64,000 nt of DNA from Labrenzia sp. 011 (GTDB lineage: Bacteria; Pseudomonadota; Alphaproteobacteria; Rhizobiales; Stappiaceae), in assembly GCF_003075075.1 (NCBI RefSeq), contig NZ_QCYM01000008.1, positions 124,001-188,000 on the forward strand, given 5' to 3'. Within the stretch, counting starts at the first letter, position 1; each line of letters starts with the position of its first letter. The notes below the pieces were generated by a model, which saw only the letters and a list, made by a program, of their open reading frames with translations, was not told where the DNA came from and did no database searches. The position numbers and the translations under genes are program-made. This document shows, one piece after another, positions 26,317-36,085 of the stretch.

Positions 26317-27090
26317 TCATGCGGCCCGGCTTTCAGGCGGGTCCATGGCGCCGGTCATGATCGCGACGGCGTAGGACATGGAAAAATCCGCCGGCCTGAT
26401 GACACAGGCGCGCCGGCCGAGCCGGTGAATGTGAATGCGGTCGGCGACCTCGAACACATGGGGCATGTTGTGGCTGATGAGCACGATCGGCAGGCCGCGG
26501 GCCCTCACGTCCTTGATCAGCTCCAGCACGCGCCGGCTTTCCTTGACCCCGAGTGCGGCGGTCGGCTCATCCATGATCACCACCTTGGATCCGAAGGCGG
26601 CGGCGCGGGCCACGGCGACCCCCTGGCGCTGGCCGCCGGAAAGGGTTTCCACGGCCTGGTTGATGTTCTGGATGGTCAGGAGCCCGAGCTCGTTGAGCTT
26701 GTCACGGGCGATTTCCTCCATTTTCCTGCGGTCGAGCTGCCGCAGCCATTTGCCACGAAACCCGGGTTTGCGGATTTCTCGGCCCATGAACATGTTGTCC
26801 GTGATGGACAGCGCCGGGGACATGGCGAGAGTCTGGTAGACGGTTTCGATCCCCGCCGCACGCGCGTCGATGGGGGAGGTGAAATGCACCGGGCTGCCGT
26901 CCAGAAGGATCTCGCCACTGTCGGGTTGCACGGCACCGCTCAGGGCCTTGATGAGCGTCGATTTTCCCGCGCCATTGTCGCCGATCACGGCGAGGATTTC
27001 TCCCGGGTACAGTTCCAGGTCGGCGTGGTCCATGGCCACGACACGTCCGTAACGCTTGACCAGGTTGCGTGCTTGCAGAACAGGTTTCAT
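26317..27090 (-). CDS. frcA: Fructose ABC transporter, ATP-binding protein
   Basis: 257 residues with one nucleotide-binding domain: Walker A GDNGAGKST (about 37-45), the Q-loop VYQTLAMSP, signature LSGGQRQGVAVARA (about 142-155), Walker B VVIMDEPTAALG and switch His in LISHNMPH. Single-domain ATPases are the rule for Frc-type transporters, whereas most monosaccharide ABC systems have doubled ones. The ATG shares one base with the stop codon of frcC, indicating coupling. The C terminus RLGRRACVIRPADFSMS is close to that of rhizobial FrcA. Confidence 0.93.
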   Translation of the reverse strand: MKPVLQARNLVKRYGRVVAMDHADLELYPGEILAVIGDNGAGKSTLIKALSGAVQPDSGEILLDGSPVHFTSPIDARAAGIETVYQTLAMSPALSITDNMFMGREIRKPGFRGKWLRQLDRRKMEEIARDKLNELGLLTIQNINQAVETLSGGQRQGVAVARAAAFGSKVVIMDEPTAALGVKESRRVLELIKDVRARGLPIVLISHNMPHVFEVADRIHIHRLGRRACVIRPADFSMSYAVAIMTGAMDPPESRAA

Positions 27091-28172
27091 CACACCGATA
27101 CCTTTCTGATCCATTGGTCGACCGCGACCGCCGCGATGATCAGCAGTCCGATAAGCAGATAGGTCCACTGCGCGTCGGCGCCCAGCAGGCGCAGACCCAG
27201 GGTGAAAACGCCGACGATGAGGGCGCCGAAGAGAGTGCCGAGGATCGATCCCCTGCCGCCGAAGAGCGAAATGCCGCCGATCACCACGGCAGTGATGGAT
27301 TCGATATTGGCGAGCTGCCCGCTGGTCGGCGATACGGAGCCGATGCGCCCGATCATCGCCCATCCGGCGAAGGCGCAGATGAGTCCGGAAAGCATGTAGA
27401 CCGAAATCAGGGTTTTCCTGACCTGGACGCCGGAAAGCTCGGCGGCTTCCGGATCGTCCCCCACCGCGTAGACATGCCGGCCCCATGCGGTCTGGCGCAG
27501 GGCATAGGCCAGCACCAGGACCAGAAGCACCATGAATATGACGCCATAGGTGAACACGGCTCCGCCGATATTCACCTTGTTGCCGAAAAGCTGCAGCAGG
27601 GGAGCGGATTTGGCGATGTCCTGCGAGCGGATGGTCTCATTGGCCGAATAGAGAAAATTCGCCGCCAGAACGATCTGCCACATGCCGAGGGTGACGATGA
27701 AGGGCGGCAGCTTGACGATCGCGACCAGGAAACCGTTGATGTATCCGCACAGGGTGCCGCAGAGAAGGCCGCAGGCGATGGACACTTCCACCGGCAGGCC
27801 GTAACGGAAGGTGAACTGTCCCATGACAACCGAGGACAGCACCATGATCGCGCCGACGGACAGGTCGATCCCGGCGGTCAGGATGACCACGCTCTGCGCG
27901 GCGGCGACAATGCCGACAATCTGAACCTGCTGCAGGATCAGGGTGAGAGCGAAGGGGGAAAAGAATTTCGATCCGAGCAGCAGACCGAAGACCACGATGG
28001 ACAGAAGCAGGACAATCAGCGGCACCAGAGACGGGGTCTGGTGCAGGGCGTGCTGTATCCTTTGACCGACCCCGTGGCGGTGATCGTCGAAGGCCGCGAC
28101 GGCCCCGGGGGCGGAAGCGGCAGCTGCTTCGTAATCCGCCGGCTCGCCCGTTGTTTTCGTGTCTGATTTCAT
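27090..28172 (-). CDS. frcC: Fructose ABC transporter, permease
   Basis: 360 residues, with about nine hydrophobic spans from residue 50 to the end. Family features: GIDLSVGAIMVLSSVV, KLPPFIVTLGMW, AVGDDPEAAELSGVQV (EAA-like loop contacting the ATPase), SVSPTSGQLANIESITAVVIGG. The ATG at 28172 follows GAGAGGG, and this length equals that of the characterised Sinorhizobium FrcC as I recall it; a 16-codon longer frame is unlikely. It forms the membrane channel with FrcA and receives sugar from FrcB. Confidence 0.94.
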   Translation of the reverse strand: MKSDTKTTGEPADYEAAAASAPGAVAAFDDHRHGVGQRIQHALHQTPSLVPLIVLLLSIVVFGLLLGSKFFSPFALTLILQQVQIVGIVAAAQSVVILTAGIDLSVGAIMVLSSVVMGQFTFRYGLPVEVSIACGLLCGTLCGYINGFLVAIVKLPPFIVTLGMWQIVLAANFLYSANETIRSQDIAKSAPLLQLFGNKVNIGGAVFTYGVIFMVLLVLVLAYALRQTAWGRHVYAVGDDPEAAELSGVQVRKTLISVYMLSGLICAFAGWAMIGRIGSVSPTSGQLANIESITAVVIGGISLFGGRGSILGTLFGALIVGVFTLGLRLLGADAQWTYLLIGLLIIAAVAVDQWIRKVSV

Positions 28173-28316
28173 GCCCGTAACCCTCTCAAGAACCGGTCGA
28201 AAAGGGGCAAGGTTGCCCACGCCCCTTTCGGTGCTTTTCCCAAGGCGGCGCTGGAGACTGCGCGTTCAGGCGAACGCGGACAAATGGCTCCGGCACCTTT
28301 GACCGATCAACTTCCG

Positions 28317-28344
28317 GACCTCCAGCCGGTTGCGGCTGGAGGTC
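28317..28344 (-). other. Strong mRNA hairpin between frcB and frcC
   Basis: GACCTCCAGCC (28317-28327) and GGCTGGAGGTC (28334-28344) make a perfect 11-bp stem with a 6-base loop just after the frcB stop. No U-tract follows. Stems of this kind after binding-protein genes protect the upstream message and raise binding protein over permease. Confidence 0.7.
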
Positions 28345-28351
28345 TGTCGAT

Positions 28352-29368
28352 CTAGCCCCAGCAGAGATCCATCCCCTTGGCGGTGTCGATGGACTCCACG
28401 CCGTCGACCGGCTTGTCGGTAACAAGCGCCACTCCGGTGTCGAAGAAGTCCTTTCCAGGGGTCGGTTCCGGCTTCTTGCCGCTGTCCGCCCAGGTCTTGA
28501 TGGCTTCGATCCCGAGCGAGGCCATCAGCAGCGGATACTGCTGCGAGGTGGCGCCGATAATGCCGTCCTTGACATTCTGTACGCCGGGGCAGCCCCCGTC
28601 GACCGAAACGATCAGCACGTCGTTCTCGCGTCCGATCGCCTTGAGGGCCTCATAGGCCCCGGCGGCAGCCGGCTCGTTGATGGTGTAGACGACATTGATC
28701 TCCTGATCCTTCGCCAGGAGGTTCTCCATGGCGCGGCGGCCGCCTTCCTCGTTGCCCTGGGTCACGTCGTTGCCGACGATGCGCGGGTCGGTTTCATCGC
28801 CCCATTTGTTCGGATCGCCCAGCTCGATGCCGAAGCCCTGCAGGAACCCCTGATCGCGCAGCACGCCGACGGTCGGCTGGCTGATGCCGAGATCGAGCAT
28901 CGCGATCTTGGCGTCGGCGGCCTTGTCGCCGAGGCTGGCGGCAGCCCATTGGCCGATCAGCTCGCCGGCCTTGAAGTTGTCCGTGGCGAAGGTGGCGTCC
29001 GCTGAGTCGGTCGGGCTCAGCGGCGTGTCGAGCGCGATCACCAGGATGCCGTTGTCGCGGGCCTGCTGGACGGCCGGAACGATGGAGGACGTGTCGGAGG
29101 CGGTGAGCAGGATGCCCTTGGCGCCATCGGCGATGCAGGTTTCGATGGCGGCGACCTGGGTTTCGTGATCGCCGTCGATCTTGCCTGCGAAGGATTTCAG
29201 TTCGATGCCCAGTTCCTCCGCCTTGGCGGTCGCACCTTCCTTCATTTTAACGAAGAACGGATTGGTGTCCGTCTTGGTGATCAGGCAGGCAGTAATGTCT
29301 GCCGCGGCCGCCGGAACGGCCGACATGAGGGCAAGAACGGAGCCCGTCGCGAGTAATTTGCGGATCAT
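28352..29368 (-). CDS. frcB: Fructose ABC transporter, periplasmic binding protein
   Basis: 338 residues, with a signal peptide ([23 protein letters not shown]) and the periplasmic-binding-protein/LacI sugar fold: [18 protein letters not shown] at the start of the first lobe, [12 protein letters not shown] at the hinge, [16 protein letters not shown] and [16 protein letters not shown] in the second lobe. It captures sugar for FrcC/FrcA. It is only 28 bases downstream of frcR, so it is likely read from the frcR promoter or from one inside frcR. The strong hairpin after it suggests higher message levels than frcC. Confidence 0.94.
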   Translation of the reverse strand: MIRKLLATGSVLALMSAVPAAAADITACLITKTDTNPFFVKMKEGATAKAEELGIELKSFAGKIDGDHETQVAAIETCIADGAKGILLTASDTSSIVPAVQQARDNGILVIALDTPLSPTDSADATFATDNFKAGELIGQWAAASLGDKAADAKIAMLDLGISQPTVGVLRDQGFLQGFGIELGDPNKWGDETDPRIVGNDVTQGNEEGGRRAMENLLAKDQEINVVYTINEPAAAGAYEALKAIGRENDVLIVSVDGGCPGVQNVKDGIIGATSQQYPLLMASLGIEAIKTWADSGKKPEPTPGKDFFDTGVALVTDKPVDGVESIDTAKGMDLCWG

Positions 29369-29396
29369 TGTATTTCTCCTCCCTGGCCATTCATTG

Positions 29397-30719
29397 TCAG
29401 TCGGTACGGTCGGGTGTGGCCAGATGTGATCCCAACCGTGCTGCCCTTGCCGGAAAGCCGCTCCGATCGTCCGTGCGGCCGGCCCCGGCGGGTCCGGTAT
29501 CCTTCCCGCCGGTCAGGATCGCGGCCCGCGGCGAGAAGTTGAAGAATTGCGGCAGACTGGCCGCGCCGATCGCCCCGGCATCGTGTCCGAAGCTGCCGAT
29601 CTGGACATCCGGCGAGTTGCGCATCTCGGGGGCGGTCGCCTCGACAGCGATTTTCAGCGCCTGGCGGAACCGGTCGCGAAAGGATTCCTCAAGGTCCCCG
29701 TCAATGACCACCAGGGGCATGTCGAGCAGGGAGAAAGCGGAGCGCAGCGCCAGTGCGAGTGCGGCGACGCAGTCTTCCATCCATTCCTCGAACCTGGCAT
29801 CGCTGCGTTCGAAGGCCTCGTGCAGACCCCTGCGGTTCATGCTCGGAAAGTTGTCCGGGTCCAGATGTCGGGCGAGAGAGACCAGAGAGGCGCGGGAGAG
29901 CAGCAGGTCCCAGCCCTGTCTGGAGCGCGGGGCGGTCGTCAGGCTGCTGGGGGGAACGGGAATCATCGCCACATCGGCGGCGTTTCCCGTCTTGCCCCGG
30001 ACCACATCGCCTTTCAGGATCAGCCCGCCACCGATGGCCGGTCCCAGGAACAGGTAGAGGAAATCGTCCTTCTGCCGCCCGACGCCGTAAAACAGTTCCG
30101 CCACGGCCGCGGCGGTGCCATCATTCTCGCTGAAGACGCGCAGGCCGGTCGCCTCCTCCAGATCCCCGGCAAGGTCATAGCCTTCCCACTTCCTGAAGTC
30201 GGCTTCCGGGAGGCCGAGTTCGTGCAGCCAGGCGCCGAGATTGAACGGCTGGGCCACCCCGATTCCGGTGATGCGGGCCAGATCCCGTTCGCTCAGGCTG
30301 GCGCGCAGGCTGTCGAGATCTTCCAGGAGAATTTTCAGTGCCTGTTCGGGGGCGGGCAGGATCATGTCGTGCAGGCGCCGGTCGATGATGCGACCGGCGA
30401 AATCCATCAGCACCGTTTCCATGTTTGTCCGGTCCAGCCGGACGCCGAAGGAATAGGCGCCCGATGCGGCGAGCCTCAAAATGGTTGCCGGCTGGCCTCT
30501 GCTGCCGTCATGGCGCTTGCCGGCCTCGACGATGAGTCCTTCTTCGATAAGGTGCTGGATGATGGCGCCGATGGCCGCGTTGGTGAGCTGGGCCGCCCGG
30601 GCGAGTTCCGCCTTGGAAGCTTCGCCCGCCCGCCGCAGAATCTGCAGTACGATGCGCTCATTGTAGCGCCGCAACTGCGCGGAATTCGAACCGCGGCCGC
30701 TCTTGCGGGTTCCGTCCAC
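29397..30719 (-). CDS. frcR: ROK-family transcriptional repressor of the fructose operon
   Basis: 440 residues. The N-terminal winged helix-turn-helix ([22 protein letters not shown], then [19 protein letters not shown]) is followed by a ROK domain ([58 protein letters not shown]). The zinc-binding CXCGXXGC motif of sugar kinases in this superfamily is absent, so it is a sensor, not a kinase. The last 30 residues are Arg/Gly-rich and unlike the family. First gene of frcR-B-C-A-K; a palindrome at its own promoter suggests autoregulation relieved by the sugar. Confidence 0.9.
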   Translation of the reverse strand: MDGTRKSGRGSNSAQLRRYNERIVLQILRRAGEASKAELARAAQLTNAAIGAIIQHLIEEGLIVEAGKRHDGSRGQPATILRLAASGAYSFGVRLDRTNMETVLMDFAGRIIDRRLHDMILPAPEQALKILLEDLDSLRASLSERDLARITGIGVAQPFNLGAWLHELGLPEADFRKWEGYDLAGDLEEATGLRVFSENDGTAAAVAELFYGVGRQKDDFLYLFLGPAIGGGLILKGDVVRGKTGNAADVAMIPVPPSSLTTAPRSRQGWDLLLSRASLVSLARHLDPDNFPSMNRRGLHEAFERSDARFEEWMEDCVAALALALRSAFSLLDMPLVVIDGDLEESFRDRFRQALKIAVEATAPEMRNSPDVQIGSFGHDAGAIGAASLPQFFNFSPRAAILTGGKDTGPAGAGRTDDRSGFPARAARLGSHLATPDRTD

Positions 30720-30758
30720 CGTTCTCGCTCCTCCAGCGTGCCCGTTCCAGGAAGCGGG

Positions 30759-30778
30759 TCAACAATAAATTATGTTGA
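30759..30778. promoter_or_regulatory. Candidate FrcR operator
   Basis: TCAACA (30759-30764) and TGTTGA (30773-30778) flank an 8-base AT-only centre. It covers the predicted transcription start of frcR (about 30776), ideal for repression. ROK repressors bind such AT-rich palindromes. Confidence 0.6.
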
Positions 30779-30782
30779 TTAA

Positions 30783-30811
30783 ATTATTTGCCTGCGGCGG
30801 GATTTTGTCAA
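30783..30811 (-). promoter_or_regulatory. Predicted promoter of frcR-frcB-frcC-frcA-frk
   Basis: Minus strand: consensus TTGACA (30806-30811), 17 bases, AATAAT (30783-30788). This is the strongest promoter-like sequence in the divergent gap and directly abuts the palindrome. Confidence 0.65.
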
Positions 30812-31073
30812 TTCCAATTCTCTTTTGCGGTGCGGGGAATTCGTGTTGTCTTGCGGTAAGTTTCTGTCTTCAATGGCCGAATTCCCGGTGTCCGGGTGGT
30901 CTGTTTGTGTCGGCGGGCAAGATCGTTGGGGGACTGCGGAAAACATGTTTCGCGCTGCCTTGCCGGCACGGGTGCGACAGGTCCGGAGGGCCGCCGCGGG
31001 GATCGGCCGTGAAAGCGTTGATAGCCGGCGCCAGTTCCGTATTGTCGGGGCATAACGGGATTCGGAGCAGACA

Positions 31074-32798
31074 ATGATGCCGGTTAAACATGATGAAGCG
31101 TTTCTTGCCCGCGCAATTGCCGCCGGTGCGGGCGAAACCAGCGCCGATATGGTGGTCAAGGATGTCCTCCTCTTCAGTGTGATCGACGGCAGTACGGTCG
31201 AAACCGATATCGCGATCGTGGGAGACCGGATCGTCGGCACCCATGGGCGCTACAGCGGCGATGTCACCGTGGACGGCAGGGGTTTGACGGCGGTTCCCGG
31301 TTTCATCGACACCCATCTTCATGTGGAATCCTCCCTCGTCACCCCTTTCGAATTCGACCGCTGCGTATTGCCCCACGGGGTGACCACGGCAATCTGCGAT
31401 CCGCATGAAATCGCCAATGTGCTCGGGGCGGAGGGGATCCGCTATTTCCTAGACAGTTCGCTCGAGACGGTGATGGATCTCAAGGTCAACCTGTCGTCCT
31501 GCGTTCCGGCGACGGCCTTCGAAACCGCCGGTGCCTGTCTGGAAATCGAGGACCTGCTGCCGTTCCGGGACCATCCCAGTGTCATCGGCCTTGCGGAATT
31601 CATGAACTTTCCCGGAGTTCTGGCGCGCGATCCCAAGGTGCTGGCCAAGCTTGCGGCGTTTCAGGACGGCCACATCGACGGCCATGCGCCGCTGCTCTCC
31701 GGACTGGGCCTCAACGGTTACCTGGCCGCCGGCATCCGCACCGACCATGAAGCCACCACGGCCGAAGAGGCGCTCGAAAAGCTCGCCAAGGGCATGACCA
31801 TCCTGATGCGGGAGGGGTCGGTGTCGAAGGATCTGGAAGCGCTGGCGCCGATCCTGACGCCGGATGTGTCGGCCTTCGTGGCCCTGTGCACGGACGACCG
31901 CAACCCGCTGGACATCGCCGAGGAAGGTCATCTGGACAGCATGATCCGGCGGCTGATCGCCAGAGGCATCAGGCCGCTCGACGCCTATCGGGCGGCAAGC
32001 TGGTCGGCGGCCAATGCCTTCGGCTTGAAGGATCGCGGATCCGTTTCCCCCGGCAAGCGCGCCGACATCGCGCTCCTGGACGATTTCGAGGATTGCCGGG
32101 TCTCTCAGGTGATCTGCGGCGGCGTGCTGGTGAATGACGCCGAATTTGCCAAGCGCTCCCCTGTTGCCCCGGTCGGGCTGGACAGCGTCAAGGTCGCACC
32201 CGTGACGGCAGCGCATTTCGAAATTCCGGCGCGCAACAGCGAGGCGGATGTCATCGGCGTCGTGCCGGGCAGGATCATCACGGAGCATCTGAAACGCACC
32301 CTGCCGGTTGCGGGCGGCAAAACCCGGGTCGATCTGGAGCAGGACGTGCTCAAGGTGGCTGTCGTCGAGCGACACAAGGGCACCGGCAATATCGGCCTGG
32401 GGTTCGTCAACGGCTTCGGCATGAAGCGCGGTGCGATTGCCTCGTCCGTCGGTCACGACAGTCACAACATCTGCGTCGTCGGGGCGGATGAGGAGGCCAT
32501 GGCGCATGCGGTCAACCGGGTGATCGCCATGAAGGGCGGTTTCGCGGTGGCCGACAGCGACGGGGTCCGGGCGGAACTGGCCCTGCAACTGGCCGGTCTG
32601 ATGAGCCTGGAACCGTTCGAGACGGTCAAGAGCGACCTGGAGAAGCTGCGCGCCGCCGCCAGGGATCTCGGCTGCACTCTGGCGGAGCCTTTCCTTCAGG
32701 TGGCCTTTCTGCCGCTTCCGGTCATTCCGCATCTGAAGATCACCGATTTCGGCATGTTCGATGTCAACAGGTTCGAACTCATCGATCAGGGATCCTGA
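31074..32798 (+). CDS. ade: Adenine deaminase
   Basis: 574 residues; deaminates adenine to hypoxanthine in purine salvage. Amidohydrolase-superfamily metal site: [11 protein letters not shown] (HxH, about 79-89), [15 protein letters not shown] (Glu/His, about 100-114), DGHAPLLSG (about 203), the CTDDRNPLD aspartates (about 274-282), and the adenine-deaminase-specific C-terminal domain with [13 protein letters not shown]. Length is typical. The start is one of two adjacent ATGs at 31074/31077 after GGAGC. It is divergent from frcR; no regulatory link is evident. Confidence 0.95.
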   Translation: MMPVKHDEAFLARAIAAGAGETSADMVVKDVLLFSVIDGSTVETDIAIVGDRIVGTHGRYSGDVTVDGRGLTAVPGFIDTHLHVESSLVTPFEFDRCVLPHGVTTAICDPHEIANVLGAEGIRYFLDSSLETVMDLKVNLSSCVPATAFETAGACLEIEDLLPFRDHPSVIGLAEFMNFPGVLARDPKVLAKLAAFQDGHIDGHAPLLSGLGLNGYLAAGIRTDHEATTAEEALEKLAKGMTILMREGSVSKDLEALAPILTPDVSAFVALCTDDRNPLDIAEEGHLDSMIRRLIARGIRPLDAYRAASWSAANAFGLKDRGSVSPGKRADIALLDDFEDCRVSQVICGGVLVNDAEFAKRSPVAPVGLDSVKVAPVTAAHFEIPARNSEADVIGVVPGRIITEHLKRTLPVAGGKTRVDLEQDVLKVAVVERHKGTGNIGLGFVNGFGMKRGAIASSVGHDSHNICVVGADEEAMAHAVNRVIAMKGGFAVADSDGVRAELALQLAGLMSLEPFETVKSDLEKLRAAARDLGCTLAEPFLQVAFLPLPVIPHLKITDFGMFDVNRFELIDQGS

Positions 32799-32828
32799 CC
32801 CGGGAAACCCGAAAAGGGGGCATTTGTC

Positions 32829-33986
32829 ATGATCCTGACCCTCGCGGTCTCCGGGTATCGTTCCCTGCGCGATGTTGTCCTGCCGCTGGATCGGGTGACG
32901 CTGGTGACCGGCGCCAACGGCAGCGGCAAGTCGAGCCTGTACCGTTCCATCCGTCTGCTGGCCGATGTCGCCCAGGGCCGTGCGATTGCCTCGCTCGCGG
33001 CCGAAGGCGGATTGCAGTCCACGCTTTGGGCAGGACCGGAGGCCTTTTCAGCAGGGATGAAGCGCGGGGACGTCCCGGTTCAGGGGACGGTCCGCAAAGG
33101 TGTGGTCAGCCTGAAGCTGGGATTTGCCGACGAGGATTACGGATATGCCATCGATCTGGGGCTGCCGGTGCTTGGCGCGGGGTCCAGTTTTTCCATGGAT
33201 CCGGAAATCAAGGCCGAAGCCTTGTGGGCAGGGGAAGTGCTTTCAAGGTCCAATGAAATCGCCGGGCGCAACGGACCGGTGGCCCGTGTCATGAACAGCA
33301 AGGGACAACGGGTCCCTGTCATTCAGAATCTTGCCGGTTTCGACAGCATGATGACACATGCCGCCGACCCCAGGGACGGGCTTGAGCTTCTGGTCATGCG
33401 CGAGCGGATGCGTGCCTGGCGGTTCTACGACCACCTGCGGACAGACCGCGACGCTCCGGCGCGCTACCCGAGGATCGGCACACGGACACCGGTTCTCGGC
33501 GCGGACGGGGGAGATCTCGCGGCCGCAGTCCAGACCATTCTGGAGATCGGCGACCGGGCCGCTTTTTCCGAGGCGATCGACGACGCCTTTCCGGGGGGCT
33601 CGGTCGGGATTACTGTCAGTGACGGCTATTTCGAACTGCAGATGCAGCAGAAAGGATTGCTGCGGCCGCTGAGGGCCGGCGAATTGTCGGACGGTACACT
33701 TCGCTATCTGCTGCTGGCCGCCGCCCTGCTGTCGCCACGGCCCGCGCCGCTCATCGTGCTCAACGAACCTGAAACCAGCCTGCATCCGGCGCTTCTGGAA
33801 CCGCTTGCCCGGCTGATTTCCAGGGCGGCGGAGTCGACACAGGTCATCGTCGTCTCCCATGCGGACGACCTCGTCTCCTGGCTGGCGCCGCAACCCGGCT
33901 GCCTGCGATACGAGCTGCGCAAGGAACTGGGAGAAACCGTTGTGGACGCTCCGGGTCCGCCGCGCTGGGCCTGGCCGAAACGGTAG
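32829..33986 (+). CDS. AAA family ATPase, SMC/RecF-like (COG4637-type)
   Basis: 385 residues, an ABC-class ATPase head without coiled-coil arms. Walker A is GANGSGKSSL (about 30-39), the signature-like LRAGELSDGTLRYLLL (about 278-293), Walker B LIVLNEPETSLHP (about 307-319) and the switch His in VIVVSHADDLVSWL. Function is unknown; relatives are stand-alone predicted ATPases found across proteobacteria. It starts 30 bases after ade, so co-transcription is likely. No nuclease, methylase or other defence partner lies next to it, so I do not call it a defence gene. Confidence 0.85.
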   Translation: MILTLAVSGYRSLRDVVLPLDRVTLVTGANGSGKSSLYRSIRLLADVAQGRAIASLAAEGGLQSTLWAGPEAFSAGMKRGDVPVQGTVRKGVVSLKLGFADEDYGYAIDLGLPVLGAGSSFSMDPEIKAEALWAGEVLSRSNEIAGRNGPVARVMNSKGQRVPVIQNLAGFDSMMTHAADPRDGLELLVMRERMRAWRFYDHLRTDRDAPARYPRIGTRTPVLGADGGDLAAAVQTILEIGDRAAFSEAIDDAFPGGSVGITVSDGYFELQMQQKGLLRPLRAGELSDGTLRYLLLAAALLSPRPAPLIVLNEPETSLHPALLEPLARLISRAAESTQVIVVSHADDLVSWLAPQPGCLRYELRKELGETVVDAPGPPRWAWPKR

Positions 33987-34326
33987 GTGGGCCCGTCTTC
34001 CCTTGCATGCCGGGCGGCGCCCGTGGCGCAAACAATTCCTCTTTCGTGATAAGCTTCTGATTTGGCTTGTCTATTGCCAATCGGGTTAAAGAGCTTATCT
34101 AATCGGTATGACCGGCATCCTCAAAAAAATGACAAGGTGTCGTTACGTCGCGAGTTGACGCAAACGGAAGGTTGCGTCATGTCACAAGTACCCCCGAGGG
34201 GAACGCCTTGCCGGCGTCCGGGTGCAATGGAGGCGGGAATTTGCGGAAAGACCATCGGCTTTCCGGGTATTTCACGATTGCAGCCGTATCACGCGGTAAG
34301 GCGACAAAGGTACGTTGGAGGACGTA
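33987..34326. other. 340-base intergenic stretch upstream of fadD
   Basis: No gene seen. It contains the palindrome at 34156-34179. Part of the left half (34030-34140) is AT-richer. The fadD promoter should be here; a TTGACG overlapping the palindrome (34155-34160) could be a -35 box. Confidence 0.4.
34156..34179. promoter_or_regulatory. Palindrome upstream of fadD
   Basis: TGACGCAA (34156-34163) and TTGCGTCA (34172-34179) are perfect reverse complements across 8 bases, about 150 bases before fadD. A candidate operator for a fatty-acid-responsive regulator; it does not match the G/CAAAC-type PsrA box I know. Confidence 0.45.
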
Positions 34327-35997
34327 ATGACGACTGCGGAGGAGTGGATCGCGGCCTTCAGGCCCCGTCCGGTACACGAATACCTGGAAGAAAGCGTTGC
34401 GAGTTTCGGTGCGCGGCCGGCTGCCGATTTCATGGGCAAGGGCTGGACCTACGCGGAACTCGGCGCGCTGGTGGACCGCACCGCGGCCGGGCTTCAGGCC
34501 ATGGGGGTGGGGCCGGGTGTACATGTCGGCCTGTGCCTGCCGAATACGCCGTTCTACACGATCTTCTATTTCGCCATTCTCAAGGTCGGCGGCACGGTTG
34601 CCAACTTCAATCCGCTCTATGTCGAACGTGAAATCGCGTTCCAGGCACGCGATGCGGATGTGCGCATCATGGTGACGATGGATCTGAAGGTGATCTACGA
34701 CAAGGTCGAGGACGTGCGCAGGGAACGGGGCCTCGACAAGATCATCGTCTGTCCGATGAGTTTCTGCCTTCCGGCTATCAAGAAGGTGCTGTTCAGCCTG
34801 TTCAAGCGCAAGGATGTCGCCAGGATCCCCAGGGACGAGGCGCATGTGCGCTTTGCCGACCTGCAAACCTCCGGCGCGCGTCCGGCACCGGTGGAGATCG
34901 ATCCGGCGGAGGTCATCGCGGTGCTGCAGTATACCGGCGGCACCACCGGCGTTCCCAAGGGCGCCATGCTGACCCACGCGAATCTTTCCGCCAATATCGA
35001 GCAGATGCGCTGCGTGTTCGAAAAGGCGCAGCCGGGTGACGAGCGGATGCTGTGTGTGCTGCCGTTCTTCCACGTGTTCGCCATGACCGTGGGGCAGAAC
35101 CTGTCGATCATCCTGGGCGCGGAAATGGTGCTGCAGCCCCGGTTCGATCTGAAGGAATTGCTCGAAGTGATCGGGCGCAAGAAGGTCACCCTGTTTCCGG
35201 GGGTTCCGACCATTTACACGGCGATCAACAATTCGCCCCTGACTGCCGACTACGATCTGTCCAGCATCAATCTGTGCCTGTCGGGAGGTGCGCCGCTTCC
35301 CGTGGAGGTGAAGGAGAGTTTCGAGAAACTCACCGGCTGCATTCTGGCGGAGGGTTACGGTCTGACGGAGACCTCGCCCGTTGCCGCGGTCAATCCGCTC
35401 GACAGCAGCCGCCGCGCCGGGTCCATCGGCCGCCTCGTTCCGGGAACCCGGGCCCGTTTCGTCAGCATCGAGGACCGGACCACCGAAGTGGGCAAGGGCG
35501 AGAAGGGCGAACTGCTGCTGCATGGCCCGCAGGTCATGAAGGGATACTGGAAGCGGGAGGACGCGACGGCGGATTCCCTTACCGTAGACGGCTATCTGCA
35601 TACCGGCGATGTCGGCTATCAGGATGATGACGGTTTCATCTATCTGGTCGACCGGATCAAGGATCTCATCCTGTGCTCGGGCTACAACGTCTATCCCCGG
35701 GTGATCGAGGAGGCGATCTATCTGAACGAGGCCGTCGACGAGGCCATCGTCATCGCCGTTCCGGATGCCTATCGCGGTCAGTCGCCCAAGGCCTTCATCA
35801 AGCTGAAGGAAGGGTGTGACCTCACGGCCCAGGAGATGAAAGCCTTTCTGAAAGACAAGCTGTCGACCATTGAAATGCCGCGGGAATTCGAATTCCGCGA
35901 CGAGCTGCCCAAGACCATGGTGGGCAAATTGTCGAAAAAGGATCTGGTCGAGGAAGAGGCGAGAAAACGGGCGGGCGTTGGCGCGGGAGCCGCCTGA
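34327..35997 (+). CDS. fadD: Long-chain fatty acid-CoA ligase
   Basis: 556 residues, adenylate-forming enzyme activating fatty acids to acyl-CoA for beta-oxidation. Motifs: P-loop YTGGTTGVPKGAMLTH (about 201-216), LPFFHVFAMTVG, GYGLTETSP (about 341-349), YLHTGDVGYQDDDGFIYLVDRIKDLI (about 423 onwards) and the C-terminal catalytic Lys in KTMVGKLSKKDL. GGAGG six bases before the ATG at 34327 fixes the start; an in-frame TTG four codons upstream is dismissed. The N terminus is of the soluble, membrane-associating type. Single gene. Confidence 0.94.
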   Translation: MTTAEEWIAAFRPRPVHEYLEESVASFGARPAADFMGKGWTYAELGALVDRTAAGLQAMGVGPGVHVGLCLPNTPFYTIFYFAILKVGGTVANFNPLYVEREIAFQARDADVRIMVTMDLKVIYDKVEDVRRERGLDKIIVCPMSFCLPAIKKVLFSLFKRKDVARIPRDEAHVRFADLQTSGARPAPVEIDPAEVIAVLQYTGGTTGVPKGAMLTHANLSANIEQMRCVFEKAQPGDERMLCVLPFFHVFAMTVGQNLSIILGAEMVLQPRFDLKELLEVIGRKKVTLFPGVPTIYTAINNSPLTADYDLSSINLCLSGGAPLPVEVKESFEKLTGCILAEGYGLTETSPVAAVNPLDSSRRAGSIGRLVPGTRARFVSIEDRTTEVGKGEKGELLLHGPQVMKGYWKREDATADSLTVDGYLHTGDVGYQDDDGFIYLVDRIKDLILCSGYNVYPRVIEEAIYLNEAVDEAIVIAVPDAYRGQSPKAFIKLKEGCDLTAQEMKAFLKDKLSTIEMPREFEFRDELPKTMVGKLSKKDLVEEEARKRAGVGAGAA

Positions 35998-36085
35998 TCG
36001 CGCCGCTTTCTTTCGTCCTTGTTCCGGATGACATCAACCCTCCGTCCTGATGGCGGAAAAGCGGAAATTTCCGGCCGGTTGCGGC

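Noticed and set aside
32829..33986. AAA ATPase as part of a phage-defence system (for example with a nuclease)
   Set aside because: Neighbours are adenine deaminase and fadD; no nuclease, methylase, reverse transcriptase or NADase lies within reach.
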